From Bacteroidota bacterium (GTDB lineage Bacteria > Bacteroidota > Rhodothermia > Balneolales > Balneolaceae): DNA of 64,000 nt. The notes beneath the pieces are model-generated. The model was given only the letters and a program-made list of their open reading frames with translations. It was not told where the DNA came from and did no database searches. The position numbers were made by a program, and so were the translations under genes. Positions 36,225-45,077 of the stretch are shown piece after piece. Numbering within the stretch: position 1 is the first letter of the stretch; every line of letters begins with the position of its first letter. The stretch covers positions 1 through 64,000 of the forward strand of contig JAQCBZ010000002.1 of the NCBI GenBank assembly GCA_027621355.1, written 5' to 3'.

Positions 36225-37154
36225 TTATGATTTTAGGGTGGAGCCATCTGAACTGGATGGGCTCATTCTAGATTTTTGTTGCAGAGTTGTGAGCCATTCC
36301 ACCCAGGGAAATCCCGTGAGAATGAGTTGCATCACAAAGGCCACAAAGACAATGTTCATCGTCCACGTGATCCCAAAATGCATCCCAATAGTTACCAAAA
36401 TTACCCAGGGACGCAATCGCCGAAACCACATCAACACGCCAATAGCTTCAGTTACCCAGCCAATGAATAGGCTAAGTGTTCCAACCCACGCCGAATTCAA
36501 AATAGCGGATTGCAACACGTTAGGCGACCATGCACCTGTCATGGATGCGTAGTCAATGGCTTTCTCATGAATCCATAACACTAAATGTTGCCCATCGATC
36601 CACGTGATTCCAGTACCCACAAGCTTACTAACAGCTGCGGATGTGTATCCTAGTCCAACAAAAAACCACAGAAACCCCCACGTAAACCGTACTTGGGCCA
36701 CAGGATCTTTGTGGGTTGCAAAGCCTACACCCAGTGCAAGCAGCGCGAAACCAAGTAGATTAGAACTATGGGGGATTTCTCCTTGGGAGAACCGAACCAC
36801 ATATTGTAGGTGTAATGCAAGGATTGCAATCAAATAGCCCCATCGCGACAGCCGAGTGATGCTCAAGGCAATACCAAGGGTTACCACGGACGCAATGATC
36901 ATGGAGGGGAGGCCAAACAGGGAGGCCACAGGAATGTAGTTGGCGAGTCCGAGTTCTAGCACCACGACGGAGCTTTTAAAGGTATAGAAGCCCCAAGTCC
37001 AAGCGTAAGCGATGGCCCAAGCTGCTACAAAAAGCTCAAATAATCGGAAATGCACCCATGCACCGGAGCGAACAGCCTTACTCTCTGAACAAATCGGTTG
37101 GTCTTCAAAAAGGGATTGCTCGAGGTCCTTTACCCACTGTTTCATTCGATTCAT
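36225..37154 (-). CDS. HTTM-like multi-pass membrane protein
   Basis: Resembles HTTM (vitamin-K-dependent carboxylase-like) membrane proteins, whose role in bacteria is unsettled. The 309 residues have about 8 membrane helices, e.g. LFELFVAAWAIAYAWTWGFY and WGFLWFFVGLGYTSAAVSKL. The lysine-containing SKLVGTGITWIDGQHLVLWI and the GMHFGITWTMNIVF segment are typical conserved stretches of the family. It overlaps the upstream small membrane gene by 4 bases (ATGA). The pair is probably one functional unit. Confidence 0.65.
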   Translation of the reverse strand: MNRMKQWVKDLEQSLFEDQPICSESKAVRSGAWVHFRLFELFVAAWAIAYAWTWGFYTFKSSVVVLELGLANYIPVASLFGLPSMIIASVVTLGIALSITRLSRWGYLIAILALHLQYVVRFSQGEIPHSSNLLGFALLALGVGFATHKDPVAQVRFTWGFLWFFVGLGYTSAAVSKLVGTGITWIDGQHLVLWIHEKAIDYASMTGAWSPNVLQSAILNSAWVGTLSLFIGWVTEAIGVLMWFRRLRPWVILVTIGMHFGITWTMNIVFVAFVMQLILTGFPWVEWLTTLQQKSRMSPSSSDGSTLKS

Positions 37155-37699
37155 GGGTTATCCTCCAGAGGGTACAAATTGGGAGAAAGGACAACGGTGT
37201 CTGCAGTCAGGGCGACCATAGGTTCACCTTGAACGCTCACAGTCCCTTCATCCATACGCCCACGTACTTTAAGGACGAGCCACGCCGTGCCTTGTTCGGG
37301 TCTGTCGGGGAACATTTTGGCGATTCCTGATACAACCTCAGGCGTCCACCGCTCTGTTTTACCGACATAATTCGAAAAATCGATTTTATCAATACTCCTC
37401 TCGTCTAATGAAATAGCCTGTAACTCGTGAATATTGATATCTAATGGCTCCCAAAGCATCGCAGATGGGTCCGAGTAGGAATCAACTAGGGGTACCGCCA
37501 CAACCATCGCTCTTGACCATGGTTGACCCGCTTTCGAAAACATGGGAAAAATGCTAAAGGGCCAAAATTCCCCAAGATGCGACCCTACTAGGAGAAGGTT
37601 GAGCAAGAATATCCTCCACATCCACTTCGTTCTTGGACGTGAATCTTGTGGCTTCGAATCTATACCATCTTGTGTGTCTTTTAAGTTGTCTGCCATCAT
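37151..37699 (-). CDS. Small single-TM partner of the HTTM-like protein
   Basis: 182 residues with a charged cytoplasmic start, one membrane helix (about 28-46, WRIFLLNLLLVGSHLGEFW), then FWPFSIFPMFSKAGQPWSR. The sequence W-P-F-S-x-x-P-M-F-S after the helix recurs in small proteins next to HTTM genes in Bacteroidota, so the pair was probably inherited together. The rest is a soluble domain without recognised motifs. The start codon could be either of the two leading Met. Function unknown. Confidence 0.55.
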   Translation of the reverse strand: MMADNLKDTQDGIDSKPQDSRPRTKWMWRIFLLNLLLVGSHLGEFWPFSIFPMFSKAGQPWSRAMVVAVPLVDSYSDPSAMLWEPLDINIHELQAISLDERSIDKIDFSNYVGKTERWTPEVVSGIAKMFPDRPEQGTAWLVLKVRGRMDEGTVSVQGEPMVALTADTVVLSPNLYPLEDNP

Positions 37700-37775
37700 A
37701 GAGGTGGATTCATGGAGAGAATATTACTCACGGATCAGTTGAATTGACGTAATTTGGAAACGAAGAGATAGCAAA

Positions 37776-38585
37776 ATGTGTATCATTATAACTGTGAAAA
37801 ATACCAAACTTCCCATAATTCTGAGCTCTTTTGGTCTCTTTGTCGCGCTCATGATGGCGCCAAGCGCAAGAGCTCAGACGATTGAGGAGCATAGCTCTAC
37901 GCCACTAAAAGAAACAGCTCAAGGTGTCTTGCTCGAGAATTTTGAATCCGATGAGCCTGGAAGTTTGCCTGATGCATGGCTAAATCGCGATGGAGACGCG
38001 ATTCCAGCAACCTATTCTGGCAAGGACCGCCAAGAGTATCAATATGAGATTGTAGAGGAAGAGGGTAATCGATTCCTTCGCTATATGGGCTCCAATGCCA
38101 AACACCTCAATTTCCCACTGAGAAATCGTCCAAACCTTGACCTTACAGAGACACCCATTTTGCGATGGCGATGGCGAGCGCATGAATTACCCAATGGGGC
38201 TAATGAGCGTGACGATAAGCTCAATGACACTGCGGCGTCGGTCTACGTTGTCTATGAAATGGGAATAGTGCTGATTCAGCGTGTTCCAAAAAGCGTACGA
38301 TTTACGTGGAGCTCTTCCGTTCGAGTGGGAGAGGGTTTCGACAAGCTCTATGGGAATCAATGGATTTTTGTGCAAGAATCGGGAGGCGACTCTCTAGGTG
38401 AGTGGATTACCGAAGAAGTGGATCTTGAAGCGTTGTACAAAACACTTTTTGGCGACAAGGTGCCCAAAAAGCCCTTAGCTCTACTTATCTTAAGCGATGC
38501 CAACAGCACACAAACGTCTGCCGCTGCAGATTACGATGACTTTGAACTAATCCGTCGTGAAGAGGCTAATAACCCTTTTCAGTAG
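37776..38585 (+). CDS. DUF3047 protein, exported
   Basis: A family of unknown function with a jelly-roll-like fold. A signal peptide (about 13-34, PIILSSFGLFVALMMAPSARA) marks it as exported. The family core is LRWRWRAHELPNGANERDDKLNDTAASVYVVYE cut as WRWRAHELPNGANERDD, then FTWSSSVRVGEGF, with a C-terminal DDFELIRR. It starts at 37776; a GTG at 37794 is a less likely start. It is 3 bases ahead of the MMPL transporter, and DUF3047 genes often sit beside MMPL/MlaC genes, which suggests a role in envelope lipid export. Confidence 0.75.
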   Translation: MCIIITVKNTKLPIILSSFGLFVALMMAPSARAQTIEEHSSTPLKETAQGVLLENFESDEPGSLPDAWLNRDGDAIPATYSGKDRQEYQYEIVEEEGNRFLRYMGSNAKHLNFPLRNRPNLDLTETPILRWRWRAHELPNGANERDDKLNDTAASVYVVYEMGIVLIQRVPKSVRFTWSSSVRVGEGFDKLYGNQWIFVQESGGDSLGEWITEEVDLEALYKTLFGDKVPKKPLALLILSDANSTQTSAAADYDDFELIRREEANNPFQ

Positions 38586-38588
38586 GCT

Positions 38589-41228
38589 ATGAGAATCCAC
38601 AACCTCGCGCTCCCACTCTTGCGAGCGATTTTAGACGCACCGCTTCGCGCCATGATCCTTGTTGGACTTGTCGCTGCGTTGGCAGGGTGGTATGCAACTG
38701 ACTTACGAGTGGATACGGATTTAGCAAATCTCTTACCCGAGGGGCATCCAAGTGTCGTGGCACTGAATGAGCTTAAGGAGACTGTAGGGGGGGAGACCCC
38801 GCTTCAGGTGGCGATAAAATCACCCGATTTCGATCAAAATGTCACCTTTGCCGATGCTTTTATTGAACAAGTTTTGCAACTCAAAGATCCCCGTAATGAC
38901 CAAGGGCTCATCTCCAGGGTTGATTTTCGAAGGGATACCAGGGTGTTGGAAAACAATTTTTTGTACGTCGCGACGGAGGATGAGTTAGAAACACTCCTAG
39001 ACATGCTTGATGAGGAAATCCAGCAAGCAAAAGAAGAAGCCAATCCCTTTTTTATTGATTTTTTCGATGATTTCGACGACGAATCAGAAGATGAACTAGC
39101 AGATGGCGGTGCGACTAGCGACGACGCAAGCACGAACACAACCAATAGGTCCCAAGACGACGTCGACGAGCTTGAGGATTTCCAGGAACTCTATGACGAA
39201 CTCATTCCAAGTGAATATCCGACCAACGAAGATAGTACACTACTTGTATTGGAGCTCTACCCAACCGTGTCGAAGAGCGATCTAAACGGTCTTGAAATAC
39301 TCTTTGTCTCTGTCGATGAGGTGATTGGACAAATGCTCGCCAATCCAGACTACGCTACACTGGAGGTTCAGTCTGGTGGGCGGCTCAAACGTCATCTCAA
39401 TGAATTAGAATCGGTCACCAGCGATGTCTTACGCAGCTTTGCCTCAGGTATTTCAGCCGTTATTGTCTTGGTGATGCTCTATTTCTTTAATAAGACACTC
39501 TCTGCTAGACGACGTTCGGGATTGTTAGGCAAAGGTGCTGGCGCGCGCTCTTGGTCCGTATTGATCCAGCTTCTTCGCTCCCCTGTAGCGGTGTTGATCA
39601 TTGGGGGGCCTCTTGTATTAAGTCTGTTGATGACCTTTGGACTAGCTCATCTCTTTTTGGAGACTCTCAATACGATGACAGCCGTATTGTTTGTGATCTT
39701 GTTTGGACTTGGTATTGATTACGGGATACATTTTTATGCGAGATATATTGAGCTTCGGTCAACCGGGACCTTGACCAAAGAAGCCATCATTCAAACGTTT
39801 TCTACCACCGGTGGCGCCATCACCGCAAGCGCTCTAACCACGGCATTTGCCCTGTTTGTTTTGGTGATCGCAGATTTTCGAGGGTTCTCAGAATTTGGGC
39901 TCATTTCAGGAAGCGGCATTCTATTTGCGCTCCTCATGATGATGTTTTTATTGCCAGCATTTCTTGTGGTCTTTGAACGCCTAGGATGGGTCTTTAGTAC
40001 ATCATCGCTTGCGGAAGACCGCGTGGGTGAACAACGCATTATCATACGCTCCGACCGGTTGGGACGTCCTTCTTGGATCGCTATTTCGACGTTAGTGGTA
40101 GGCACATTGTTAGCTCTTTTGGTCATCTCTCAATCATCCAATCTTCGTTTTGAGTACGATTTTGGAAAATTAGAGCCTGAATTCCCTGAATATCGAGCGT
40201 TTCGGACCTTTGCCTCGGGTGTGGATGAGGATCGACGAAGAAACCCTGCCTACATCTTGGCATCGTCACATGAAGATGTATTTGCCATTGTGGACTCGTT
40301 GCGTTCTAGGCGTCAGGCAAATCCACAAACCATGATTGGAGACGTTGAGGCACTATCAGAGCGTTTTCCCCATAATGAAGCCGCGGTGGAGCGGAAATTA
40401 TCCCTTATTAGCGAGGTACGTGAACGTCTTCAGGATCCATTTCTACGAGATCGACAAGATGAGAACCTAGACCTGCTACGACAAGGATCTCAAACCACCG
40501 AAGCTCTGCAAGACGTAGATTTACCTGATTTTCTGAAGACACGATTCATGACCCAAGAGGGTGAGCTTGGAAAGTTTGTGATTGTCTACCCAGCCTCTTC
40601 GATTGCCGATGGCCGCAAATCCATCGCCTTCAAGGATGAAATTGGTGAGGTAGCCTTGCCAGGGGGGCGTACATATTATGCTGCAAGCACCTCCGTTGTG
40701 GCTGCACAAATGTTAGACCTTATGCGCGAAGAGTCACCTACGATGGTGATTGCGACCTTCATTCTCGTCTTCATCTTTATGTCGATTTCTCTTCGTTCGG
40801 TGGTCTGGGCGTCCATCGCGGCTTTACCCCTCTTGGTTGGCCTCGTATTCCTATTTGGGTGGATGCTTGTGTTCAATATCCAATTCAATTTTTATAATCT
40901 CGTGGTGTTGCCTGCCATTCTTGGGATTGGATGCGATAATGGCATCCATGTGGTATCTAGGTATCGCGAAGAGGGGCGAGGTTCATTACGCTGGGTTCTC
41001 CGATCGACGGGTCAGCATATCACGATTGGCTCATTTACGACAATGATGGGCTTTGGTGGGCTGTTGTTTACCCTTCATCCAGGACTTCAGTCCATTGGGA
41101 TTCTTGCGTTTCTTGGCGTTGGAATGGCGTTATTTGTCGCATTAACCTATCTCCCCGCACTCCTTTCGGTCCTTGAATCACAGCGGTGGTTTGTGGAGCG
41201 GTTTAATCTCTCCAGTACGTCGCCGTAA
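38589..41228 (+). CDS. MMPL/RND-family exporter (HpnN-like)
   Basis: Large inner membrane exporter of lipid-like cargo. 879 residues in two homologous halves: one N-terminal helix, a large periplasmic loop with acidic stretches (FDDFDDESEDELADGG, about 156-171), then about 6 helices; the arrangement repeats, with LFGLGIDYGIHFYARYIE (half 1, about 370-387) and LGIGCDNGIHVVSRYREE (half 2, about 778-795) as the coupling motifs. The Asp in each is the proton relay. It resembles HpnN-type hopanoid exporters. Its 3' end overlaps trkH by 26 bases on the other strand. Confidence 0.87.
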   Translation: MRIHNLALPLLRAILDAPLRAMILVGLVAALAGWYATDLRVDTDLANLLPEGHPSVVALNELKETVGGETPLQVAIKSPDFDQNVTFADAFIEQVLQLKDPRNDQGLISRVDFRRDTRVLENNFLYVATEDELETLLDMLDEEIQQAKEEANPFFIDFFDDFDDESEDELADGGATSDDASTNTTNRSQDDVDELEDFQELYDELIPSEYPTNEDSTLLVLELYPTVSKSDLNGLEILFVSVDEVIGQMLANPDYATLEVQSGGRLKRHLNELESVTSDVLRSFASGISAVIVLVMLYFFNKTLSARRRSGLLGKGAGARSWSVLIQLLRSPVAVLIIGGPLVLSLLMTFGLAHLFLETLNTMTAVLFVILFGLGIDYGIHFYARYIELRSTGTLTKEAIIQTFSTTGGAITASALTTAFALFVLVIADFRGFSEFGLISGSGILFALLMMMFLLPAFLVVFERLGWVFSTSSLAEDRVGEQRIIIRSDRLGRPSWIAISTLVVGTLLALLVISQSSNLRFEYDFGKLEPEFPEYRAFRTFASGVDEDRRRNPAYILASSHEDVFAIVDSLRSRRQANPQTMIGDVEALSERFPHNEAAVERKLSLISEVRERLQDPFLRDRQDENLDLLRQGSQTTEALQDVDLPDFLKTRFMTQEGELGKFVIVYPASSIADGRKSIAFKDEIGEVALPGGRTYYAASTSVVAAQMLDLMREESPTMVIATFILVFIFMSISLRSVVWASIAALPLLVGLVFLFGWMLVFNIQFNFYNLVVLPAILGIGCDNGIHVVSRYREEGRGSLRWVLRSTGQHITIGSFTTMMGFGGLLFTLHPGLQSIGILAFLGVGMALFVALTYLPALLSVLESQRWFVERFNLSSTSP

Positions 41229-42774
41229 ATAGGATAAGGAGTGTAAATAGCTCCAGTCGACCAATCACCATCATCAGCAACAGAACCCACTTTCCAAGAA
41301 TGGGGACGCCTGCATAGCTATCCATGGGCCCGAAATCACCTATGGCTGGCCCAACACTCCCAAGAGAAGCGATGCTTGCACCGACTGCTGACATAAAATC
41401 ATACCCTAAAGCGGACATAATGAGTGCCCCTAACCCAAACAGTGCTAGGTAAAAAACGACAAAACTTAAGACTGTCCGCTGCGTCTCATTATCGACAACT
41501 TTTTGCCCGAGACGGACGGGCGTCACAACATTGGGATGCAGGATGCGACGAAATTCATTCTTCGCATTTTCTAGCAATACCATAATCCTAAACACTTTGA
41601 TTCCACCGGAGGTTGAGCCTGCACTTCCCCCAATAAAAAACAGCAAAAACAAAAGGAATAGCCCAAAGGAGTTCCAAAGCTCATAATCATCTGTGGCAAA
41701 TCCAGTGGTTGTGAGAATGGACACGACTTGAAAGGCCCCATATTGGAATGCGTCTCCTATGGAATATCCATTTTTGATCCACAGTGATAGCGATACAAAT
41801 GTAATGGCTAGAAATGTAATGAGTGCATAAAATCGCAGTTCTGCGTGCTCAAAAACGGACTTCAAATCACCGCGAAACAAGCGCATGTGCAACACAAAAT
41901 TGACTCCGCCCAAAAACATAAAGACCGTCGTTAGTATATCTACATAGGAGCTTGCAAACGCACCAACCGAAGCATTTTTGGTCGAAAAACCACCTGTGGC
42001 CAAGGTAGACATGGCATGGTTTAAAGCATCAAAGCCGCCCACTGATGGATGAGCCCACAGTAGTCCGAAATGCACAGCAGTCATGGCCACATAAATCCCC
42101 CAAAGTTGTTTTGCTGTGTCTTGCACACGAGGGGTAATACGATCACTCATCATCATCGAAGATTCTGCCGAGAAGAGCTTCATGCCACCAAGATTCAACA
42201 ACGGCAAGATGGCAATCGATAAGACAATGATTCCCATACCTCCCAACCAATGACTCAGCGACCGCCAAAACAACAAACTCTTTGGCACATCTTCAATGGC
42301 TGGATTTTGAATACCTGCAGCGGTTTCACCCCCAAGAATCGTAGCCCCAGTCGTGGTAAAGCCACTGGCCGTCTCAAACACCGCATCGGTGTAGTTTTGT
42401 AGGGTGCCAGACAGAGTAAATGGAAGTGCGCCAAAAAGGGAGAGTAAAATATAAATCAGGCTTACAACCATAAGCCCTTCTCGTAAATTTAAGTCCCTTG
42501 AAATAGGCTCATAATCTTCCTGGGTTTCTAAATCCTGTTGCTCACGATCATGCTGGCGCTTCCCAAGTCGATCCTGGCGGTCAGGGTTGGTGAAAAGCCA
42601 AACTACACCGGAGACCCCTGCTGTGATTCCCGCGCTGGCAAGATAGGCCCACCAAATCTCCTCCCCATAGAGTAAAGACACGAGAAGGGGAAGACATAGC
42701 GCAAAACTCAAAAGCCCTACCAAGAGGCTCAATACCCAAAGGACTTTACGAATGTGGATGAGTTGACGAGTCAT
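41203..42774 (-). CDS. trkH: Trk potassium uptake channel TrkH
   Basis: Membrane channel that takes up potassium together with TrkA. It has about 10 helices and the four selectivity filter segments: TTTGATIL, LATGGFST, TTTGFAT and ASLGSVGPAIG. The loop IGGSAGSTSGGIK follows filter 3. At 523 residues it is longer than E. coli TrkH (483), with an extra N-terminal stretch and a charged linker (KRQHDREQQDLETQEDYE). The start shares one base with the trkA stop (TAATG). Confidence 0.94.
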   Translation of the reverse strand: MTRQLIHIRKVLWVLSLLVGLLSFALCLPLLVSLLYGEEIWWAYLASAGITAGVSGVVWLFTNPDRQDRLGKRQHDREQQDLETQEDYEPISRDLNLREGLMVVSLIYILLSLFGALPFTLSGTLQNYTDAVFETASGFTTTGATILGGETAAGIQNPAIEDVPKSLLFWRSLSHWLGGMGIIVLSIAILPLLNLGGMKLFSAESSMMMSDRITPRVQDTAKQLWGIYVAMTAVHFGLLWAHPSVGGFDALNHAMSTLATGGFSTKNASVGAFASSYVDILTTVFMFLGGVNFVLHMRLFRGDLKSVFEHAELRFYALITFLAITFVSLSLWIKNGYSIGDAFQYGAFQVVSILTTTGFATDDYELWNSFGLFLLFLLFFIGGSAGSTSGGIKVFRIMVLLENAKNEFRRILHPNVVTPVRLGQKVVDNETQRTVLSFVVFYLALFGLGALIMSALGYDFMSAVGASIASLGSVGPAIGDFGPMDSYAGVPILGKWVLLLMMVIGRLELFTLLILFTATYWRD

Positions 42775-44141
42775 TACCCTTGAAATAGATCGGTCAAGCG
42801 ATCTAAATAGCTTGCTTGCGCAAACAGCATGACACGATCGCCCGCCTTCATAATGGAATTTCCCGTCACAATCTCAGCATCGCCCGCCTCACCACTCCAA
42901 ATGGCTCCCACAACGGCACCCCCTGGGAAGCTCACCTTCTTAATGGCCTTGCCATCGACCTTGCTTCCAGGTGACACCTCCATCTCGATAACGTCGGCGG
43001 TAATCCCATGCAACGATGTGATCGACTTCACGTTTCCACCCCGGATGTGGCGATGGATTTCATTGGACGCCGCGAGCTTGGTATTGACTGCTGCATCCAA
43101 TCCAATCGTTTGGCTGATAGGGATGTATTCTTTCTTGGAGATCAAGGCAACGGTTTTGCTCACACCCAAGTGCTTTGCCATCAGGCATGAGATAATGTTA
43201 GATTCTTCGTCGTCGGTCACAGCCAAGAACGCATCCATATCTCCGATTCCTTCAATCGCAAGGATATCAGGATTGGTAGGTTCTCCAAACAACACCCGCA
43301 CATTAGGGAATCGGTTGGCCAATTCGTTGGCACGATCCTTATTTGGCTCAAGAAGCTTGATATTCCAATCGCGCTTTGAAAGTTCTGGATCTGAGGTAAT
43401 TTTCTGGATAATCATCTCCCCAACACCTGATCCACCTGCAATGAGCACATCATCAATATTGGTTTCTTTCCGGCCCGTAGTCTCGATGAGCTTAGGAATG
43501 TCATCCTTGCGAGCTAGTGCAAAAAGTTGATCATCTTTCAGGAGTTTATGATCCCCTTTGGCCATGAGAGTGTTGCCTTTTCGATTTAGCGCAATCACGT
43601 TAAAGTCAATTTCGGGGTGATGCTCATCAAACCATCGAATTGTTTGACCAATAACAGGAGCATCAGCTGGAAGGCGAATACCAATCACTTGCAACGAACC
43701 ATCAGCGATCTCCACGATGTCGCTAGCAACGGTTCGTTTGAGTAACATCACGATTTCATTGGCCGCCTCTTCCTCAGGGTGAATTTTGACATCCATGCCA
43801 AGGTCAGATGCTTCAAGAGGACAATCTCCTCCTGATAATTCCATCTCCCGTATGCGACCAATCACCTTAGGACAGCCCATTTTTTTGGCTGCCATGGAGG
43901 CAATCATATTTACGCCATCGTCACTTGTGACCGCAATCATAATGTCAGCAGTGGCTACCCCTGCTTCGCGTAGCTTCGAGGAGGACGTGGCATTTCCTTC
44001 GACAAGTCGTACATTGAGCTCCCGTGCCAATTTCTTGGCATCGTCATCCCGCTCGATGATGGTAACATCATGCTTTTCAGCGGTTAACACTTTGGCGAGG
44101 TCTAACCCGATTTCACCTGCGCCTGCGATTACAATCTTCAA
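42774..44141 (-). CDS. trkA: Trk potassium uptake regulator TrkA
   Basis: Cytoplasmic NAD-binding gate of TrkH. Two RCK_N units each begin with a glycine loop (KIVIAGAGEIG at the start; VLIAGGSGVGEMI near the middle), and each is followed by an RCK_C domain. I chose the TTG at 44139-44141 (455 residues). The frame is open to 44198, but a promoter-like TTG...TAATTTTA lies between, so the longer start would be upstream of the transcript. It is divergent from recO. Confidence 0.9.
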   Translation of the reverse strand: MKIVIAGAGEIGLDLAKVLTAEKHDVTIIERDDDAKKLARELNVRLVEGNATSSSKLREAGVATADIMIAVTSDDGVNMIASMAAKKMGCPKVIGRIREMELSGGDCPLEASDLGMDVKIHPEEEAANEIVMLLKRTVASDIVEIADGSLQVIGIRLPADAPVIGQTIRWFDEHHPEIDFNVIALNRKGNTLMAKGDHKLLKDDQLFALARKDDIPKLIETTGRKETNIDDVLIAGGSGVGEMIIQKITSDPELSKRDWNIKLLEPNKDRANELANRFPNVRVLFGEPTNPDILAIEGIGDMDAFLAVTDDEESNIISCLMAKHLGVSKTVALISKKEYIPISQTIGLDAAVNTKLAASNEIHRHIRGGNVKSITSLHGITADVIEMEVSPGSKVDGKAIKKVSFPGGAVVGAIWSGEAGDAEIVTGNSIMKAGDRVMLFAQASYLDRLTDLFQG

Positions 44142-44167
44142 AAAGAAAGGGTTTATTTCGGGATGGT

Positions 44168-44198
44168 TAAAATTAACAAGGTTTACACTGAGCAACAA
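44168..44198 (-). promoter_or_regulatory. trkA promoter
   Basis: TTG at 44198-44196 or 44195-44193, then TAATTTTA (44175-44168) with 20 or 17 bases between. This fits the Bacteroidota pattern with one mismatch. Transcription would start near 44161, about 20 bases before the TTG start codon. Confidence 0.5.
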
Positions 44199-44245
44199 GG
44201 TTTTATCATGTTGGCTATCTTATGTAAAAACAAGAAGTTATTGCC

Positions 44246-45013
44246 ATGAGTTTAGAAAAAGATCAATGGATTGTCCTGCGAAAGGTTGATTATGGTGAAT
44301 CTGGGGTGATCGCTACGGTCTTTTCACGTGCCCACGGACGTATGGCAGTGATGGCCAATGGGGCTAGAAAGCCCAAAAGTCCCTATACGGGCCTTTTTGA
44401 TCCTGGTTGCATGGTTGAAGGTGTTGCCTACGTGAAACCTTCTAGAGGGGTCCAAACGGCAAAGGAAGCCTCTACTTGGGTGGATACCTATGCATTACGC
44501 TCCAAGATGGAGGGATTGGCGTTGGTGTCTAGCGTGATGGAATTGGTAGGGCAACTTATCCACGATGGAGAGCAAAATGAGACGCTGTTTGATACAACTG
44601 CCAGATATGTGCAATGGCTTACACAACAATCTTCATTGAAAGGATTATTTCACTCCTTTGCAGCGTATCAGTGTCGCGTGGCGGATGTTTTAGGCTTTGG
44701 AATCCAACCCATGGAACCAGAACAGTGGCAAGAGTACAAAGACTTGGGTAGCACACAGTCCCTTTATCTAACCATTGAAGACGGTTCGCTCTCATCTCAA
44801 GCCATGGGGGTGAGTTCCCTCTCCTTGACTCCTTTTGAGGCGTCATTCATCCAGTCTGTTGCCCAAGGAAAAGGGGGAGCAGCGTTAGAAGACTCCTCCC
44901 ATACACCTTCGCAATGGATGCAACTAATTCAACACTTGGATCGTTATCTAGGATATCATGTGGGAGGGCTCAAACCACGAAAGTCAGATGCATTGTGGTT
45001 TTTTGAGTCGTAA
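44246..45013 (+). CDS. recO: DNA repair protein RecO
   Basis: Loads RecA on SSB-coated DNA together with RecR. The N-terminal OB fold reads QWIVLRKVDYGESGVIATVFSR, and GARKPKSPYTGLFDPG is a family-typical loop. The rest is helical. Length 255, close to E. coli RecO (242). The zinc cysteines of some RecO proteins are not seen, as in other Bacteroidota. The gene stands alone, between divergent trkA and htrA. Confidence 0.92.
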   Translation: MSLEKDQWIVLRKVDYGESGVIATVFSRAHGRMAVMANGARKPKSPYTGLFDPGCMVEGVAYVKPSRGVQTAKEASTWVDTYALRSKMEGLALVSSVMELVGQLIHDGEQNETLFDTTARYVQWLTQQSSLKGLFHSFAAYQCRVADVLGFGIQPMEPEQWQEYKDLGSTQSLYLTIEDGSLSSQAMGVSSLSLTPFEASFIQSVAQGKGGAALEDSSHTPSQWMQLIQHLDRYLGYHVGGLKPRKSDALWFFES

Positions 45014-45077
45014 AGCGTAGGTTTGCCTTAAGGACGATCAACTCTCACTCATCAACAGCTGCTGAAGTCACATACAT

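Noticed and set aside
44142..44198. Longer TrkA starting at the TTG at 44198
   Set aside because: The extra residues do not look like TrkA, and a promoter sequence lies between the two starts.
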